Source: Comamonadaceae bacterium (GTDB lineage Bacteria > Pseudomonadota > Gammaproteobacteria > Burkholderiales > Burkholderiaceae_C). From it: a DNA stretch of 64,000 nt. Under the pieces are notes generated by a model that worked only from the letters and a program-made list of their open reading frames with translations, was not told the origin of the DNA and ran no database searches. Position 1 is the stretch's first letter, and the number at the start of each line of letters is the position of its first letter. Positions 47,054-57,192 of this stretch are shown piece after piece. The DNA is taken from positions 1 through 64,000 of the forward strand of contig CANFLX010000001.1 of assembly GCA_947447985.1 (NCBI GenBank), in the 5' to 3' direction. A program made the translations under genes and the position numbers.

Positions 47054-47794
47054 ATGAACTTCAACAAACTTCACTGGTTCCATTGGGCTGCGCCCCAAAC
47101 CTTTTACCCCTTGGCGGGCAAGCTGTGGCGTCCGTTTGCGGTGGTGGCGGCGGTGCTGGCCATCGTGGCGCTGTACCTGGGTTTTTTCGTGGCGCCCACC
47201 GATTTTCAGCAAGGCGAGGGATACCGCATCATTTTTGTGCATGTGCCCGCCTCGTGGATGTCCATGGTGATTTATCTGGCCATGGCGTTTTGGGCTTTTT
47301 TGGGGTTTACCTTCAACACGCGCCTGTCGGGCATGATGACCCAGGCGCTGGCACCGACCGGTGCGCTTTTCACCTTTTTGTCGCTGTGGACTGGCGCGCT
47401 ATGGGGCAAGCCCATGTGGGGCGCCTGGTGGGTGTGGGATGCGCGCCTCACGTCTGAGCTGATTTTGTTTTTTCTGTACATGGGCTACATCGCTTTGACG
47501 AGCGCCATTGACGACCCGCGTCGCGCCGACAAGGCCGGTGGCCTGTTGGCTATGGTTGGCGCTGTCAACGTTCCCATCATTTATTTCTCGGTGAAGTGGT
47601 GGAACACCCTGCACCAAGGCGCCTCGGTCTCCATCACCAAAGGCTCCAGCATGGCGCAAACCATGTTGTGGGCCATGCTGCTGATGGCCTTGGCGTTTTG
47701 GGCCTACACCATTGCCATGGCCCTTTACCGGGTGCGCAGCATTATTTTGGAGCGCGAGCGCCACACGCGCTGGGCGCAGGAGGTAATCGCATGA
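47054..47794 (+). CDS. ccmC: heme-handling protein CcmC
   Basis: 246-residue inner-membrane protein with six hydrophobic segments and the tryptophan-rich WWD heme-binding motif ([20 protein letters not shown]). It presents heme to CcmE in the periplasm. Two conserved His residues (near VHVPASWMS and VKWWNTLHQ) flank the motif as axial ligands. It overlaps ccmD by ATGA. Confidence 0.96.
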   Translation: MNFNKLHWFHWAAPQTFYPLAGKLWRPFAVVAAVLAIVALYLGFFVAPTDFQQGEGYRIIFVHVPASWMSMVIYLAMAFWAFLGFTFNTRLSGMMTQALAPTGALFTFLSLWTGALWGKPMWGAWWVWDARLTSELILFFLYMGYIALTSAIDDPRRADKAGGLLAMVGAVNVPIIYFSVKWWNTLHQGASVSITKGSSMAQTMLWAMLLMALAFWAYTIAMALYRVRSIILERERHTRWAQEVIA

Positions 47795-47964
47795 TCTGGG
47801 CCAGTTGGAGCGATTTTTGGAATATGGGGGGCTACGGCCTGTATGTCTGGGGCTCGTATGGCGTGGTCGCGCTCGGGCTGCTGTGGGAAGTTCAAAGCGC
47901 CGCCCAACGCCAGCGCAGGGCGCTTGCCCAGATTCACGAAGAAACACAGGACAACGATCTATGA
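47791..47964 (+). CDS. ccmD: heme exporter protein CcmD
   Basis: 57-residue small membrane protein, [20 protein letters not shown]..., with one hydrophobic segment and a charged C-terminal tail ([13 protein letters not shown]), exactly the CcmD pattern. It helps release holo-CcmE from CcmABC. The start has a perfect AGGAGG site. The track shows it only as the end of a longer ORF. It overlaps both neighbours by ATGA. Confidence 0.93.
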   Translation: MIWASWSDFWNMGGYGLYVWGSYGVVALGLLWEVQSAAQRQRRALAQIHEETQDNDL

Positions 47965-48416
47965 CGCCACGGCGCAAACGCATGGCCATTGCTTTAGGAA
48001 TCATCGCCGTGGTGGGTGCTGCCACGGCCTTGGTGCTGAATGCCTTTCAAAGCAACCTGGTGTTTTTTTACACCCCCACGCAAATCGCTGCCAAAGAGGC
48101 GCCCAGCGGACGGACCTTCCGCTTGGGCGGCTTGGTGGTGGCGGGCAGCGTCAAGCGCGAGGGCGTGAGTGTGCGCTTTGAGGTGACCGACACCGCCCAA
48201 ACCGTGCCGGTGCAGTTTTCGGGCATCCTGCCCGACCTCTTTAAAGAGGGCAAAGGCGTGGTCGCTCAAGGCCAACTGGAAAACGGTGTTTTCCAAGCCA
48301 AAGAGGTGCTGGCCAAACACGACGAAAACTACATGCCGCCCGAAGCCGCCCAGGCTTTGAAAAATGCGGCCAAGGCCAATCAAAAAGCGGCCGCAACCTT
48401 GGTAACCGGCCCATGA
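47961..48416 (+). CDS. ccmE: periplasmic heme chaperone CcmE
   Basis: 151 residues: N-terminal membrane anchor (about 8-27), OB-fold heme chaperone domain and the heme-binding His120 in [10 protein letters not shown], which forms a covalent bond with heme vinyl. The C-terminal tail is Ala/Lys rich. It carries heme from CcmC to CcmF/H. The ATG at 47961 overlaps the ccmD stop. Confidence 0.96.
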   Translation: MTPRRKRMAIALGIIAVVGAATALVLNAFQSNLVFFYTPTQIAAKEAPSGRTFRLGGLVVAGSVKREGVSVRFEVTDTAQTVPVQFSGILPDLFKEGKGVVAQGQLENGVFQAKEVLAKHDENYMPPEAAQALKNAAKANQKAAATLVTGP

Positions 48417-50371
48417 CACTGCTTCCTGAATTAGGTCACTTTGCTCTGTGGCTGGCGCTGGGCGTGGCCCTGGCGCTTGGCACATTTCCGCTGGCGGGGG
48501 CGTCTTCCGGCCGCGAGGACTGGATGGGCCTGGCCCGTCCCGGCGCTTACGTACTTTTTGTGCTGGTCACATTCGCGTTCGTCTGCTTAATGGCGTCCTT
48601 CGTGCGCAATGATTTTTCGGTGTTGTACGTGGCGTCTAACTCCAACAGCGCTCTGCCCTTGCAATACCGTATCGCCGCCGTGTGGGGCGGACACGAGGGT
48701 TCTTTGCTTTTGTGGGTGCAAATGCTGTGCCTTTGGACCTTGGCGGTGGCATGGTTCAGTCGCCATTTGCCGCAAGCGGTGGTGGCGCGCATCCTGGCGG
48801 TGATGGGTCTGGTCAGCGTCGGTTTTTTGCTGTTCATGTTGCTGACCTCCAACCCCTTTGACCGCCTGTTTCCTGCACCGCCGGACGGACGGGATTTGAA
48901 TCCTTTGCTGCAAGACCCCGGTATGGTGATCCACCCGCCCATGCTGTACATGGGTTATGTGGGTTTCTCGGTGGCCTTTGCCTTTGCGATTGCGGCGCTT
49001 CTGGGTGGCAATTTGGACTCCACGTGGGCGCGCTGGACGCGTCCGTGGACCACCGTGGCCTGGATGTTCCTGACCATCGGCATTGCCCTGGGCAGCTCCT
49101 GGGCGTATTACGAACTGGGCTGGGGTGGCTGGTGGTTTTGGGATCCGGTGGAAAACGCCTCGCTCATGCCCTGGCTGCTGGGCACGGCACTGATCCACTC
49201 CCTGGCTGTGACAGAGAAGCGCAACAGCTTCAAGTCCTGGACCGTGTTGCTGGCGATATTGGCCTTCTCGTTCTCGCTGCTGGGTACTTTCCTGGTGCGT
49301 TCGGGCGTGTTGTCGTCGGTGCATGCATTTGCCACAGACCCCCGCCGCGGCTTGTTTATCTTGGCGTTCCTGACGGTGGTGGTGGGCTCCTCCTTCGCCT
49401 TGTATGCCTGGCGTGCCCCGACCGTCGGATTGGGCAAGCGCTTTGCCTTGTGGTCCAAAGAATCGGCGCTGCTGGGCAATAACGTGTTACTGCTGGTGGC
49501 AGCACTTGCCGTGTTGCTGGGCACTTTGTACCCCTTGCTGCTGGACGCTTTAGGGATGGGAAAAATTTCGGTCGGCCCACCGTATTTCGATGCGGTGTTT
49601 ATGCCGCTGATGGCGCCCACCGTGTTCTTGATGGGTTTGGGCCCCTTGGCGCGCTGGAAGGAAACTGAGTTGCCCTCCTTGGCCCTGCGCCTGCGCTGGG
49701 CTGCGGGTGTGACGGTGATGGCGTCCATCGCAACCGGCGCGCTGGCCGGTGAAGTGCGTCTTGTCTCCACCTTGGGATTGATGATGGCCTATTGGGTGGC
49801 AGCCTCGGTAGCGACCGACGTCTGGGAGCGCATCCATCCCGCGGGTTCCGCTTGGGCTGACGCCCCAGCCAAAGCGCGTCAAATTCCCCGCGCCTTGCTT
49901 GGCATGATGGTGGCGCACCTGGGTATTGCGGCGTTTTGTTTTGGCGTGGTGATGGTCAAAACCTACGAGGTCGAGCGCGACGTCAAGATGTCGGTGGGCG
50001 ATACCACCACGGTGCGGGGCTATACCTTTACCTTTGGTGGTGTGACTGAGCGCCAGGGGCCCAATTACATGGCGATGCAAGGCCAAATGCAGGTCGCTCG
50101 CAACGGCGGCGCGCCAATCGAAATGCGGCCAGAAAAGCGCGTGTACCGCGTGCAGCAAAACCCGATGACCGAAGCGTCGATCGACGCAGGCGTGACCCGC
50201 GATTTGTATGTGTCGCTGGGTGAGGAAGTGGAGGGCGGCGCCTGGATCGTGCGGGTGTACGTCAAACCTTTTATCGATTGGATTTGGGGAGGGTGCCTGT
50301 TGATGGCGCTGGGCGGCTTGCTGGCTGTTAGCGATCGCCGCTACCGCCGCAAAACGGGAGACGTGGCGTGA
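48413..50371 (+). CDS. ccmF: cytochrome c heme lyase CcmF
   Basis: 652-residue polytopic protein with about fourteen hydrophobic segments. The WWD domain [20 protein letters not shown] and conserved [12 protein letters not shown] are intact. It attaches heme to apocytochrome CXXCH sites with CcmH and CcmI. A large periplasmic loop near the C-terminus (residues about 520-610) precedes the last membrane helix. It overlaps ccmE and ccmG by a few bases. Confidence 0.97.
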   Translation: MTLLPELGHFALWLALGVALALGTFPLAGASSGREDWMGLARPGAYVLFVLVTFAFVCLMASFVRNDFSVLYVASNSNSALPLQYRIAAVWGGHEGSLLLWVQMLCLWTLAVAWFSRHLPQAVVARILAVMGLVSVGFLLFMLLTSNPFDRLFPAPPDGRDLNPLLQDPGMVIHPPMLYMGYVGFSVAFAFAIAALLGGNLDSTWARWTRPWTTVAWMFLTIGIALGSSWAYYELGWGGWWFWDPVENASLMPWLLGTALIHSLAVTEKRNSFKSWTVLLAILAFSFSLLGTFLVRSGVLSSVHAFATDPRRGLFILAFLTVVVGSSFALYAWRAPTVGLGKRFALWSKESALLGNNVLLLVAALAVLLGTLYPLLLDALGMGKISVGPPYFDAVFMPLMAPTVFLMGLGPLARWKETELPSLALRLRWAAGVTVMASIATGALAGEVRLVSTLGLMMAYWVAASVATDVWERIHPAGSAWADAPAKARQIPRALLGMMVAHLGIAAFCFGVVMVKTYEVERDVKMSVGDTTTVRGYTFTFGGVTERQGPNYMAMQGQMQVARNGGAPIEMRPEKRVYRVQQNPMTEASIDAGVTRDLYVSLGEEVEGGAWIVRVYVKPFIDWIWGGCLLMALGGLLAVSDRRYRRKTGDVA

Positions 50372-50898
50372 AGTACCTCAAGTTTTTGCTGCCCATGGGC
50401 ATTTTTTTGGTGCTGGTGCTGTTTCTGGGCGCCGGACTCCATCTAGACCCGAAAGAAGTCCCGTCGCCTTTGATCGGCAAGCCTGCACCTGCTTTTGCGC
50501 TGGCCCGATTGGATGACCCGACGCACACCATGCGCCGCGACGACTTGCTCGGTCAGGTGTGGATGCTCAATGTCTGGGCCTCCTGGTGTGTGGCCTGCCG
50601 TGAAGAGCATCCGCTGCTGGTCGAATTTGCCAAATCCAAAATGCTGCCGATCTATGGCCTGAATTACAAAGACCAGGCGGCCGCCGGGCAAAAGTGGCTG
50701 GCGGATTTTGGCAATCCGTATACCGCATCCCTCTCCGACACCGATGGTCGGGTCGGTATCGATTTCGGTGTTTATGGCGTGCCTGAGACCTTCATCATTG
50801 ACCGTCAGGGCGTGGTGCGTTTCAAGCAAATCGGCCCGATTACCCCTGAAGTGATCCGTACAAAAATTGAACCTTTGGTGAGGCAACTCAATGGCTAA
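50368..50898 (+). CDS. ccmG: periplasmic thiol-disulfide oxidoreductase CcmG (DsbE)
   Basis: 176 residues starting at GTG 50368, overlapping the ccmF stop. An N-terminal membrane anchor (about 6-24) precedes a thioredoxin fold with active site WCVAC (Cys74, Cys77) and the cis-Pro loop GVPETFIID. It keeps the apocytochrome CXXCH thiols reduced. It overlaps ccmH by 8 bases. Confidence 0.96.
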   Translation: MKYLKFLLPMGIFLVLVLFLGAGLHLDPKEVPSPLIGKPAPAFALARLDDPTHTMRRDDLLGQVWMLNVWASWCVACREEHPLLVEFAKSKMLPIYGLNYKDQAAAGQKWLADFGNPYTASLSDTDGRVGIDFGVYGVPETFIIDRQGVVRFKQIGPITPEVIRTKIEPLVRQLNG

Positions 50899-51337
50899 AT
50901 GGATGTTGCAGACCCTTGTGCTGTCTGCGCTGGTCTGGGCACAGAGCGCTGCCTGGGGCGGTGAAGCTGCGTCCGCCAGCAATGATCCTGTACTCGAAGC
51001 CCGCATGATGACCATTACCAGCGAGTTGCGCTGCTTGGTCTGCCAAAACCAAACCATTGCCGACTCCCATGCTGAACTGGCCGTTGATTTGCGCAATCAA
51101 GTGCGAGAGATGCTGCTGGCAGGCAAGTCAGAGCAAGACATCACCGATTACATGACTGCGCGCTATGGCGATTTTGTGCTGTACCGCCCGCCCTTCAAAG
51201 CACAGACCGCCCTGCTGTGGATCGGCCCGGCCGCCATGGTCCTCATCGGTTTGGGCGCCTTGTTTGTCGTGCTTCGTCGTCGCAGCCGCATGGACGCCAA
51301 CCAGTTTGAACCCGAAGAGCCGGAATCTACGGTCTGA
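50891..51337 (+). CDS. ccmH: cytochrome c maturation protein CcmH (CycL)
   Basis: 148 residues: signal/anchor at the N-terminus, redox motif LRCLVCQNQTIADS (Cys48, Cys51), a short helical bundle and one C-terminal membrane helix (LLWIGPAAMVLIGLGALFVVL). It works with CcmF in apocytochrome reduction and heme ligation. This is the short CcmH; CcmI is a separate gene downstream. Confidence 0.95.
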   Translation: MAKWMLQTLVLSALVWAQSAAWGGEAASASNDPVLEARMMTITSELRCLVCQNQTIADSHAELAVDLRNQVREMLLAGKSEQDITDYMTARYGDFVLYRPPFKAQTALLWIGPAAMVLIGLGALFVVLRRRSRMDANQFEPEEPESTV

Positions 51338-51417
51338 GTCAGGGTTTGCGGTCGCCGCGCTGACGCGCTGGAAGGCGTGCGCACACCCCCTCAGCAATTA
51401 CCAGGAATCACGCCAAC

Positions 51418-52614
51418 ATGTCCGCACACCGCCCCTCTCTTATCGATCCGTTCAAGCGTCAGCTAGCCGAACTCAAAGACCAGCATGCTGCGGGTGTTAT
51501 CGCGCGGGCGGAGTTTGAGCGCCAAACTGCGGCGCTGGAGCGCCAGATTCTGGACGCCTTGTTGCACGAACCCGCTGACCTGGCCCGCGTGCCAGCGGCG
51601 CGCAAAGTGTCCGGGCGATTCCTGGCGGGTTTGGCCTTGGGTATTGTGCTGATTGCAGCTGCCGGTTATTGGTTCACCGCGGTACCAGCGCTGCAATCCC
51701 ACATGGCCACCGAAGGCGAGGGCGGCGGACAGCCCAGCTCTGCGCAAATTATTGCGATGGTGGACAAACTGGCCGAGCGCCTGAAACAAGACCCCAATGA
51801 CGGCGAAGGCTGGGCGATGCTGGCACGTTCTTACAGCGTGATGGAGCGCAACGACGAGGCGCTGGATGCCTACGCCCACGCCGCGGCCTTGCGAAAAGGC
51901 GATCCTGGCATTCTGGTGGACTACGCCGACGCGCTCGGGGTTAAAAATAATCACAGCCTGGCGGGTGAGCCGATCAAGCTGATCCAGCAGGCCTTGGCCA
52001 TCGATCCGAGCAATATCAAAGGTCTGGCACTTGCCGGTACCGACGCTTTTGTGCGTAAGGACTTTGCGCAAGCCCTGCGCTATTGGAGTGAGGTGGAACG
52101 TGTCGGCCCGCCGGACAACCCCTTGGTACAGCAGGTGGTCGCCAGCTTGCCAGAGGCGCGCAGTCGCGCCGGGCTTCCTCCAGCGCCCGCGGCAAGCGCA
52201 CCAACCGCGCCAACCGCACCAACCGCCCCCGCGCAAACCAAGGCGCCTGTCGACAAGACGGCCATAGCCCCATCCGTCTCAGGAACCCTCACACTTGCGC
52301 CCGCCTTGCTATCGCGCACCAGCCCGCAAGACACCGTGTTCATTTTTGCCCGGCCTGGCAATGGGGGGCGCATGCCACTGGCTGCACTGCGTATTCAGGT
52401 GAAAGACTTGCCTTACCGCTTCACCTTGGACGACAGCAACTCCATGTCGCCGTCCATGCCGCTGTCCTCCTCGGCGCAGGTGATCGTGGGTGCGCGCATC
52501 AGCAAGTCGGGCGATGCCATCGGGCAGCCGGGTGATTTGACGGGCCAGGTCGGCCCTGTCGCCATGGGCAGTCAAGGTCTGATCTTGGAAATCAACGCGA
52601 CGCGCGGGCCCTGA
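51418..52614 (+). CDS. ccmI: cytochrome c maturation protein CcmI, TPR protein
   Basis: 398 residues. A soluble helical start (DPFKRQLAELKDQHAAGVIARAEFERQ) precedes a single membrane helix at about 67-87, then TPR repeats (LKQDPNDGEGWAMLARSYSVMERNDEALDAYAHA) that hold apocytochrome tails. A PTAPTAPTAP linker near residue 262 leads to a C-terminal beta domain. The first of the two membrane helices usual in CcmI is missing, unless translation starts further upstream. Ends the ccm set; 80 bp separates it from ccmH. Confidence 0.9.
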   Translation: MSAHRPSLIDPFKRQLAELKDQHAAGVIARAEFERQTAALERQILDALLHEPADLARVPAARKVSGRFLAGLALGIVLIAAAGYWFTAVPALQSHMATEGEGGGQPSSAQIIAMVDKLAERLKQDPNDGEGWAMLARSYSVMERNDEALDAYAHAAALRKGDPGILVDYADALGVKNNHSLAGEPIKLIQQALAIDPSNIKGLALAGTDAFVRKDFAQALRYWSEVERVGPPDNPLVQQVVASLPEARSRAGLPPAPAASAPTAPTAPTAPAQTKAPVDKTAIAPSVSGTLTLAPALLSRTSPQDTVFIFARPGNGGRMPLAALRIQVKDLPYRFTLDDSNSMSPSMPLSSSAQVIVGARISKSGDAIGQPGDLTGQVGPVAMGSQGLILEINATRGP

Positions 52615-52638
52615 GGCCGCGCGGCTTGTGCCGGGTGT

Positions 52639-53115
52639 TCAGCTCAGCCATTGCAAGCCGCCAAAAAACGCCGCCGTCATCACCACGTAGCGCAAAAATT
52701 TGCCGATCAGCATGTAGGCGACGCAGGGCCAGAAGGGCAGTTTGAGCCAGCCGGCCAGTGTGCACAAGGGGTCGCCCACCAGGGGCAGCCATGCCAGCAG
52801 GCAAGCCTTGGGCCCAAGCTTGACCAGCCAGGCCAGCGCGCGGCTATGCGCAGAATCTGGGGCATCGTGGCGCGTCATTCGGTTTGCGCCATAGCCCGTC
52901 CACCAGTCCACGGCACCCCCTAGGGTGTTGCCAAGGGTGGCGACAAAAATCACAGGCCAGTACTGGGTCGGATTGATTTGAATCAGCCCGAGGACGGCCG
53001 GCTCCGAACCCAAGGGCAGCAGGGTCGCCGATACGAACGACACCACAAAAATGGTGCTCAGCCCGTAGTGGGGCAGTGCCAGCAGGTGCAGGATGGTTTG
53101 CAGGAGAGCTTCCAT
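52639..53115 (-). CDS. YqaA family membrane protein (SNARE-associated/VTT fold)
   Basis: 158-residue inner-membrane protein with about four hydrophobic segments, of the YqaA branch of the DedA/VTT family. Signatures are FVSATLLPLGSEPAV, TLGNTLGGAVDWWTGYG and the membrane-reentrant AWLPLVGDPLCTLAGWLKLPFW. Family members are linked to lipid scrambling or membrane homeostasis, but this protein's role is unknown. It converges with ccmI and is divergent from dusB. Confidence 0.85.
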   Translation of the reverse strand: MEALLQTILHLLALPHYGLSTIFVVSFVSATLLPLGSEPAVLGLIQINPTQYWPVIFVATLGNTLGGAVDWWTGYGANRMTRHDAPDSAHSRALAWLVKLGPKACLLAWLPLVGDPLCTLAGWLKLPFWPCVAYMLIGKFLRYVVMTAAFFGGLQWLS

Positions 53116-53187
53116 GGACGCGTCAGTATAGGCAGCTAGAATCCACAGCCCACTGTGCTGCGCACCTCCACCCGTTTTCGTTTATCC

Positions 53188-54273
53188 ATGTTCATCGGCC
53201 CCTTTGCTTTAGACAACGGTCTGTTTGTCGCGCCGATGGCTGGTGTGACCGACCGCCCCTTTCGCCAGCTGTGCAAACGCTTGGGCGCAGGCTACGCGGT
53301 CAGTGAAATGGTGACTTCGCGCCCTGATCTGTGGAATACCCTCAAGACCTCGCGCCGTGCCAACCATGACGGCGAGCCCGGCCCTATTGCCGTGCAAATT
53401 GCAGGCACCGATGCGGCCATGATGGCCGAGGCCGCGCGCTACAACGTGGACCGTGGGGCGCAAATCATTGACATCAACATGGGCTGCCCCGCCAAAAAAG
53501 TGTGTAACAAATGGGCGGGCTCGGCGCTCATGCAGGACGAATCGCTGGCGCTGTCCATCATTGACGCTGTGGTGCAGGCCTGCGCCCCGTCCAATGTGCC
53601 GGTGACGCTCAAGATGCGCACCGGGTGGTGCCAAAGCCACAAAAACGCCCTGTCGATTGCCCTCGCGGCGCAAGACGCCGGCGTGCAGATGGTGACGGTG
53701 CACGGGCGCACCCGCGAGCAAGGCTACAAAGGCCATGCCGAATACGACACGATTGCAGCGGTCAAAGCGGCGCTGCGCATTCCGGTCGTGGCCAATGGCG
53801 ACATCAGCAGCCCCGAGAAGGCGCGCGCGGTGTTGCAGCGCACCGGTGCGGACGCCATCATGATCGGCCGTGCGGCCCAGGGCCAGCCCTGGATTTTTCG
53901 CGAAATCGCCCATTTCCTGTCCACCGGCGAACACCTCGCACCGCCGCTGGTGAGCGAAGTCAAACGCCTCTTGATTGAGCATTTGCACGACCACTACAGC
54001 CTGTACGGCGAGTTCATCGGCGTGCGCAGCGCGCGCAAACACATAGGCTGGTATGTGCACAGCCTGCCCGGCGCAGAGGCCTTTCGCCAGGAGATGAACG
54101 CGCTCGAAGACAGTGCCAGCCAGCTGGCTGCAGTCGGCCACTACTTGGATCGTTTGAATACCGAGATGGACCGCATCCCAGTGCGTGGCGCTGATGCGAC
54201 ATGCGCCAAGGAAAACAGGGGTGCGACAGGGGCCGACCGGACAAGTGCACCCCGCATGGAAGTGGCTTTATGA
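53188..54273 (+). CDS. dusB: tRNA-dihydrouridine synthase B
   Basis: 361 residues from ATG 53188 (MFIGPFALDNGLF). FMN enzyme that reduces uridine 17 in the tRNA D loop. FMN motif APMAGVTDRPFR, catalytic Cys100 in NMGCPAKKVCNK, and HGRTREQGYKG are present. The C-terminus is extended by about 25 residues after the usual end. Overlaps fis by ATGA, matching the dusB-fis operon known in other proteobacteria. Confidence 0.95.
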   Translation: MFIGPFALDNGLFVAPMAGVTDRPFRQLCKRLGAGYAVSEMVTSRPDLWNTLKTSRRANHDGEPGPIAVQIAGTDAAMMAEAARYNVDRGAQIIDINMGCPAKKVCNKWAGSALMQDESLALSIIDAVVQACAPSNVPVTLKMRTGWCQSHKNALSIALAAQDAGVQMVTVHGRTREQGYKGHAEYDTIAAVKAALRIPVVANGDISSPEKARAVLQRTGADAIMIGRAAQGQPWIFREIAHFLSTGEHLAPPLVSEVKRLLIEHLHDHYSLYGEFIGVRSARKHIGWYVHSLPGAEAFRQEMNALEDSASQLAAVGHYLDRLNTEMDRIPVRGADATCAKENRGATGADRTSAPRMEVAL

Positions 54274-54503
54274 GCAAGCAACAACTCGATGAATGTGTGC
54301 GCGCAAGCCTGGAGGCTTATTTGCGTGATTTGGATGGCATCGAGCCCCACGGCATGCACGACATGCTGGTGCGCGCCGTAGAAAAACCGCTGCTGGAGAT
54401 GGTCATGGTCGCCTCCGACAACAACCAGTCCAAGGCCGCCAAATGGCTGGGCCTGAACCGCAACACGCTTCGCAAAAAACTTTTGGAACACCAGCTCTTA
54501 TGA
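54270..54503 (+). CDS. fis: Fis family DNA-binding protein
   Basis: 77 residues from ATG 54270 ([18 protein letters not shown]). The C-terminal helix-turn-helix [26 protein letters not shown] is a strong Fis match, shared also with NtrC-type activators. The N-terminus is shorter than E. coli Fis, as usual in betaproteobacteria. It bends DNA and tunes transcription with growth phase. Overlaps both dusB and purH by ATGA. Confidence 0.93.
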   Translation: MSKQQLDECVRASLEAYLRDLDGIEPHGMHDMLVRAVEKPLLEMVMVASDNNQSKAAKWLGLNRNTLRKKLLEHQLL

Positions 54504-56086
54504 ATGCACTGCTCTCCGTCTCGGACAAAACCGGTATCGTCGAATTGGCGAGGGCGCTGCATGGATTGGGCATTGCGCTCTTGTCTACCGGGGGAACCGC
54601 CAAACTGCTCGCGGACAACGGCTTGCCCGTGACCGAAGTGGCAGACATGACGGGCTTTCCTGAAATGCTGGACGGCCGGGTCAAGACTTTGCATCCCCGC
54701 GTGCACGGCGGCCTGCTGGCCCGTCGCGATGTGCCGGCCCACATGGCTGCATTGGCCGAGCACGGCATTGACACCATTGACCTGCTGGTCGTGAACCTTT
54801 ATCCCTTTGAGGCCACGGTCGCCAAGCCTGGCTGCACGCTGGAAGACGCGATTGAAAACATCGACATCGGCGGCCCGGCCATGGTGCGCAGCGCCGCCAA
54901 GAATTGGAAAGACGTGGCGGTGCTGACCGACGCGTCGCAGTACGCCACGGTGGTGGCTGAATTGCAGTCCAGCGGCTCCGTCAGTGAGAAAACCAAGTTT
55001 GCTTTGTCGGTGGCGGCGTTCAACCGCATCAGCCAGTACGACGGCGCCATCAGCGATTACTTGTCCTGCATCCAGCCGGACGGAAGCATGTCGGCGTTCC
55101 CGGCGCAGTCCAACGGCCGCTTCATCAAGCTGCAAGACCTGCGCTACGGCGAGAACCCGCACCAGCAGGCCGCTTTTTACCGCGATCTGTACCCCGCGCC
55201 CGGCTCGCTGGTGACCGCGCAGCAGCTGCAGGGCAAAGAGCTGAGCTTTAACAATATTGCCGATGCCGATGCTGCCTGGGAGTGTGTGAAAAGCTTTGAC
55301 ACACCGGCCTGCGTCATCGTTAAGCATGCCAACCCCTGCGGTGTGGCCATTGCCGCAGACGCCTTGTCGGCATACGCCAAAGCCTTTGCGACCGACCCGA
55401 CCTCGGCATTTGGCGGCATCATTGCCTTCAATTGCACGGTGGACGAGGCGGCTGCCGCGCAAATCTCCAAGCAGTTTGTCGAAGTGTTGATGGCGCCCGC
55501 CTTCACGCCTCAGGCACTGGCCATTTTTCAGGCCAAAGCCAACGTGCGGGTGCTGCAAATTGCCTTGCCCCAGCCCTTGGGTCAGCCTGCTGGCGCAAGC
55601 GCCTGGGAGCGCGGCCGCAATGCGGTGGACGCCAAGCGCATCGGCTCCGGTCTGCTGCTGCAAACGGCCGACAACCACACACTGACACTGGCCGACCTGC
55701 GGGTCGTCACCAGGGTGCAACCCACGCCAGCCCAACTGCAGGACATGCTGTTTGCCTGGACGGTCGCTCAGTATGTGAAATCCAACGCGATTGTGTTTTG
55801 CCTGGACGGGCAAACGCGCGGCGTGGGCGCCGGTCAAATGAGCCGTTTGGATTCGGCCCGCATTGCCAGCATCAAGGCCGAACATGCTGGCCTGACGCTC
55901 TCAGGCACGGTGGTGGCCAGCGACGCGTTTTTCCCCTTCCGCGATGGCCTGGATGTCGTGGTGGATGCGGGTGCCACCTGCATCATCCAACCCGGCGGCA
56001 GCATGCGCGACGACGAAGTCGTGGCCGCAGCGGATGAGCGTGGCGTCGCCATGGTCTACACCGGCGTGCGCCACTTCCGCCACTGA
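54500..56086 (+). CDS. purH: bifunctional AICAR formyltransferase / IMP cyclohydrolase
   Basis: 528 residues from ATG 54500 ([20 protein letters not shown]). Last two steps of purine synthesis. The N-terminal IMP cyclohydrolase part has [14 protein letters not shown] and [13 protein letters not shown]; the formyltransferase part has [29 protein letters not shown] and the C-terminal [16 protein letters not shown]. Ends 3 bp before the convergent oxidoreductase stop. Confidence 0.97.
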   Translation: MNALLSVSDKTGIVELARALHGLGIALLSTGGTAKLLADNGLPVTEVADMTGFPEMLDGRVKTLHPRVHGGLLARRDVPAHMAALAEHGIDTIDLLVVNLYPFEATVAKPGCTLEDAIENIDIGGPAMVRSAAKNWKDVAVLTDASQYATVVAELQSSGSVSEKTKFALSVAAFNRISQYDGAISDYLSCIQPDGSMSAFPAQSNGRFIKLQDLRYGENPHQQAAFYRDLYPAPGSLVTAQQLQGKELSFNNIADADAAWECVKSFDTPACVIVKHANPCGVAIAADALSAYAKAFATDPTSAFGGIIAFNCTVDEAAAAQISKQFVEVLMAPAFTPQALAIFQAKANVRVLQIALPQPLGQPAGASAWERGRNAVDAKRIGSGLLLQTADNHTLTLADLRVVTRVQPTPAQLQDMLFAWTVAQYVKSNAIVFCLDGQTRGVGAGQMSRLDSARIASIKAEHAGLTLSGTVVASDAFFPFRDGLDVVVDAGATCIIQPGGSMRDDEVVAAADERGVAMVYTGVRHFRH

Positions 56087-56089
56087 GTT

Positions 56090-57064
56090 TTAGTTCACCA
56101 TCACCAGCTTGCCCATCACGCCGCGCGAGCCCATGTGGGCGAATGCGGCCTTGAGCTCGGCCATGGGCATGGCGCGGTCAATAACGGGTTTGATCTTGCC
56201 CTGGCCGTACCACTGCGCCAAGGCCATCATCATGGCTGCGTTGGCTTGGGGTTCGCGCTTGGCAAAGTCACCCCAGAACACGCCGACGATAGACGCGCCT
56301 TTGAGCAAGGCCAAATTGAACGGCAGGGCGGGAATAGGGCCAGCGGCAAAGCCAACCACCAGATAGCGCCCACGCCAGGCAATCGAGCGGAAGGCCGGTT
56401 CGGCAAAGTCGCCGCCTACGGGGTCGTAAATCACATCGGGGCCTTTGCCGCCGGTCAAAGTTTTGAGGGCATCCCGCAGGTTCTCAGTGCTGTAGTTGAT
56501 GGTCTCATCTGCGCCAATCGATTTGCACAGTGCGCATTTTTCGTCGGTGGAAGCTGCCGCGATCACGCGCGCACCGGCGGCTTTGGCAATCTGAATCGCC
56601 GAGGTGCCCACGCCGCCTGCCGCGCCGAGCACCAGCACGGTTTCACCGGCCTTGAGCGCCGCACGGTCGATCAAGGCGTGGTACGACGTCGCATAAATCA
56701 TGATGAAGGCCGCGGCGTCCACCATCGGAAAGCCCGGCGGCAGCGGCATGCACAGCGCTGCAGGCGCAATCGTGTGGCTGGCAAAGCCTCCAGTGCCGCT
56801 CAGGCAGGCCACAGCCTGGCCCACCTGCAGGTGTTTGACGCCTTCGCCCACGGCTTGCACGATGCCGGCGTATTCCGAACCCGGTACAAAGGGCAGAGGC
56901 GGCTTCATTTGGTATTTGTTCTGCACGATCAGCAGGTCCGGGAAATTCAGGCTGGCGGCCTTGATTTCAATCAGGACTTCGCCCGCTTTGGGTTGGGGCG
57001 TCGGGAGTTCAGTCCAGGTCAGGGCGTCAACGCCCACGGGGTTTTCACATAGCCAAGCGTGCAT
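56090..57064 (-). CDS. NADPH:quinone oxidoreductase family protein (zinc-type MDR, no zinc)
   Basis: 324 residues from ATG 57064 (MHAWLCENPVGVDAL). Medium-chain reductase fold with substrate-side PGSEYAGIVQAVGEGV and the NADPH motif VLVLGAAGGVGTSAIQIAKAAGARVIA. Cysteine/His zinc ligands of alcohol dehydrogenases are not present, pointing to a quinone or enoyl reductase. The physiological substrate is unknown. Converges on purH. Confidence 0.88.
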   Translation of the reverse strand: MHAWLCENPVGVDALTWTELPTPQPKAGEVLIEIKAASLNFPDLLIVQNKYQMKPPLPFVPGSEYAGIVQAVGEGVKHLQVGQAVACLSGTGGFASHTIAPAALCMPLPPGFPMVDAAAFIMIYATSYHALIDRAALKAGETVLVLGAAGGVGTSAIQIAKAAGARVIAAASTDEKCALCKSIGADETINYSTENLRDALKTLTGGKGPDVIYDPVGGDFAEPAFRSIAWRGRYLVVGFAAGPIPALPFNLALLKGASIVGVFWGDFAKREPQANAAMMMALAQWYGQGKIKPVIDRAMPMAELKAAFAHMGSRGVMGKLVMVN

Positions 57065-57192
57065 GGGAAGGTCTCCAAAAAAAGTAGGCCGATCATAGGG
57101 CCCGGCCCTGTAGCCCGAGGCACGCACTCTGTCTCAGGCGTGACCTCGGCGGGGTGGGCGCACCTACAATCGACGTTTAATCCGCCGCCCTT

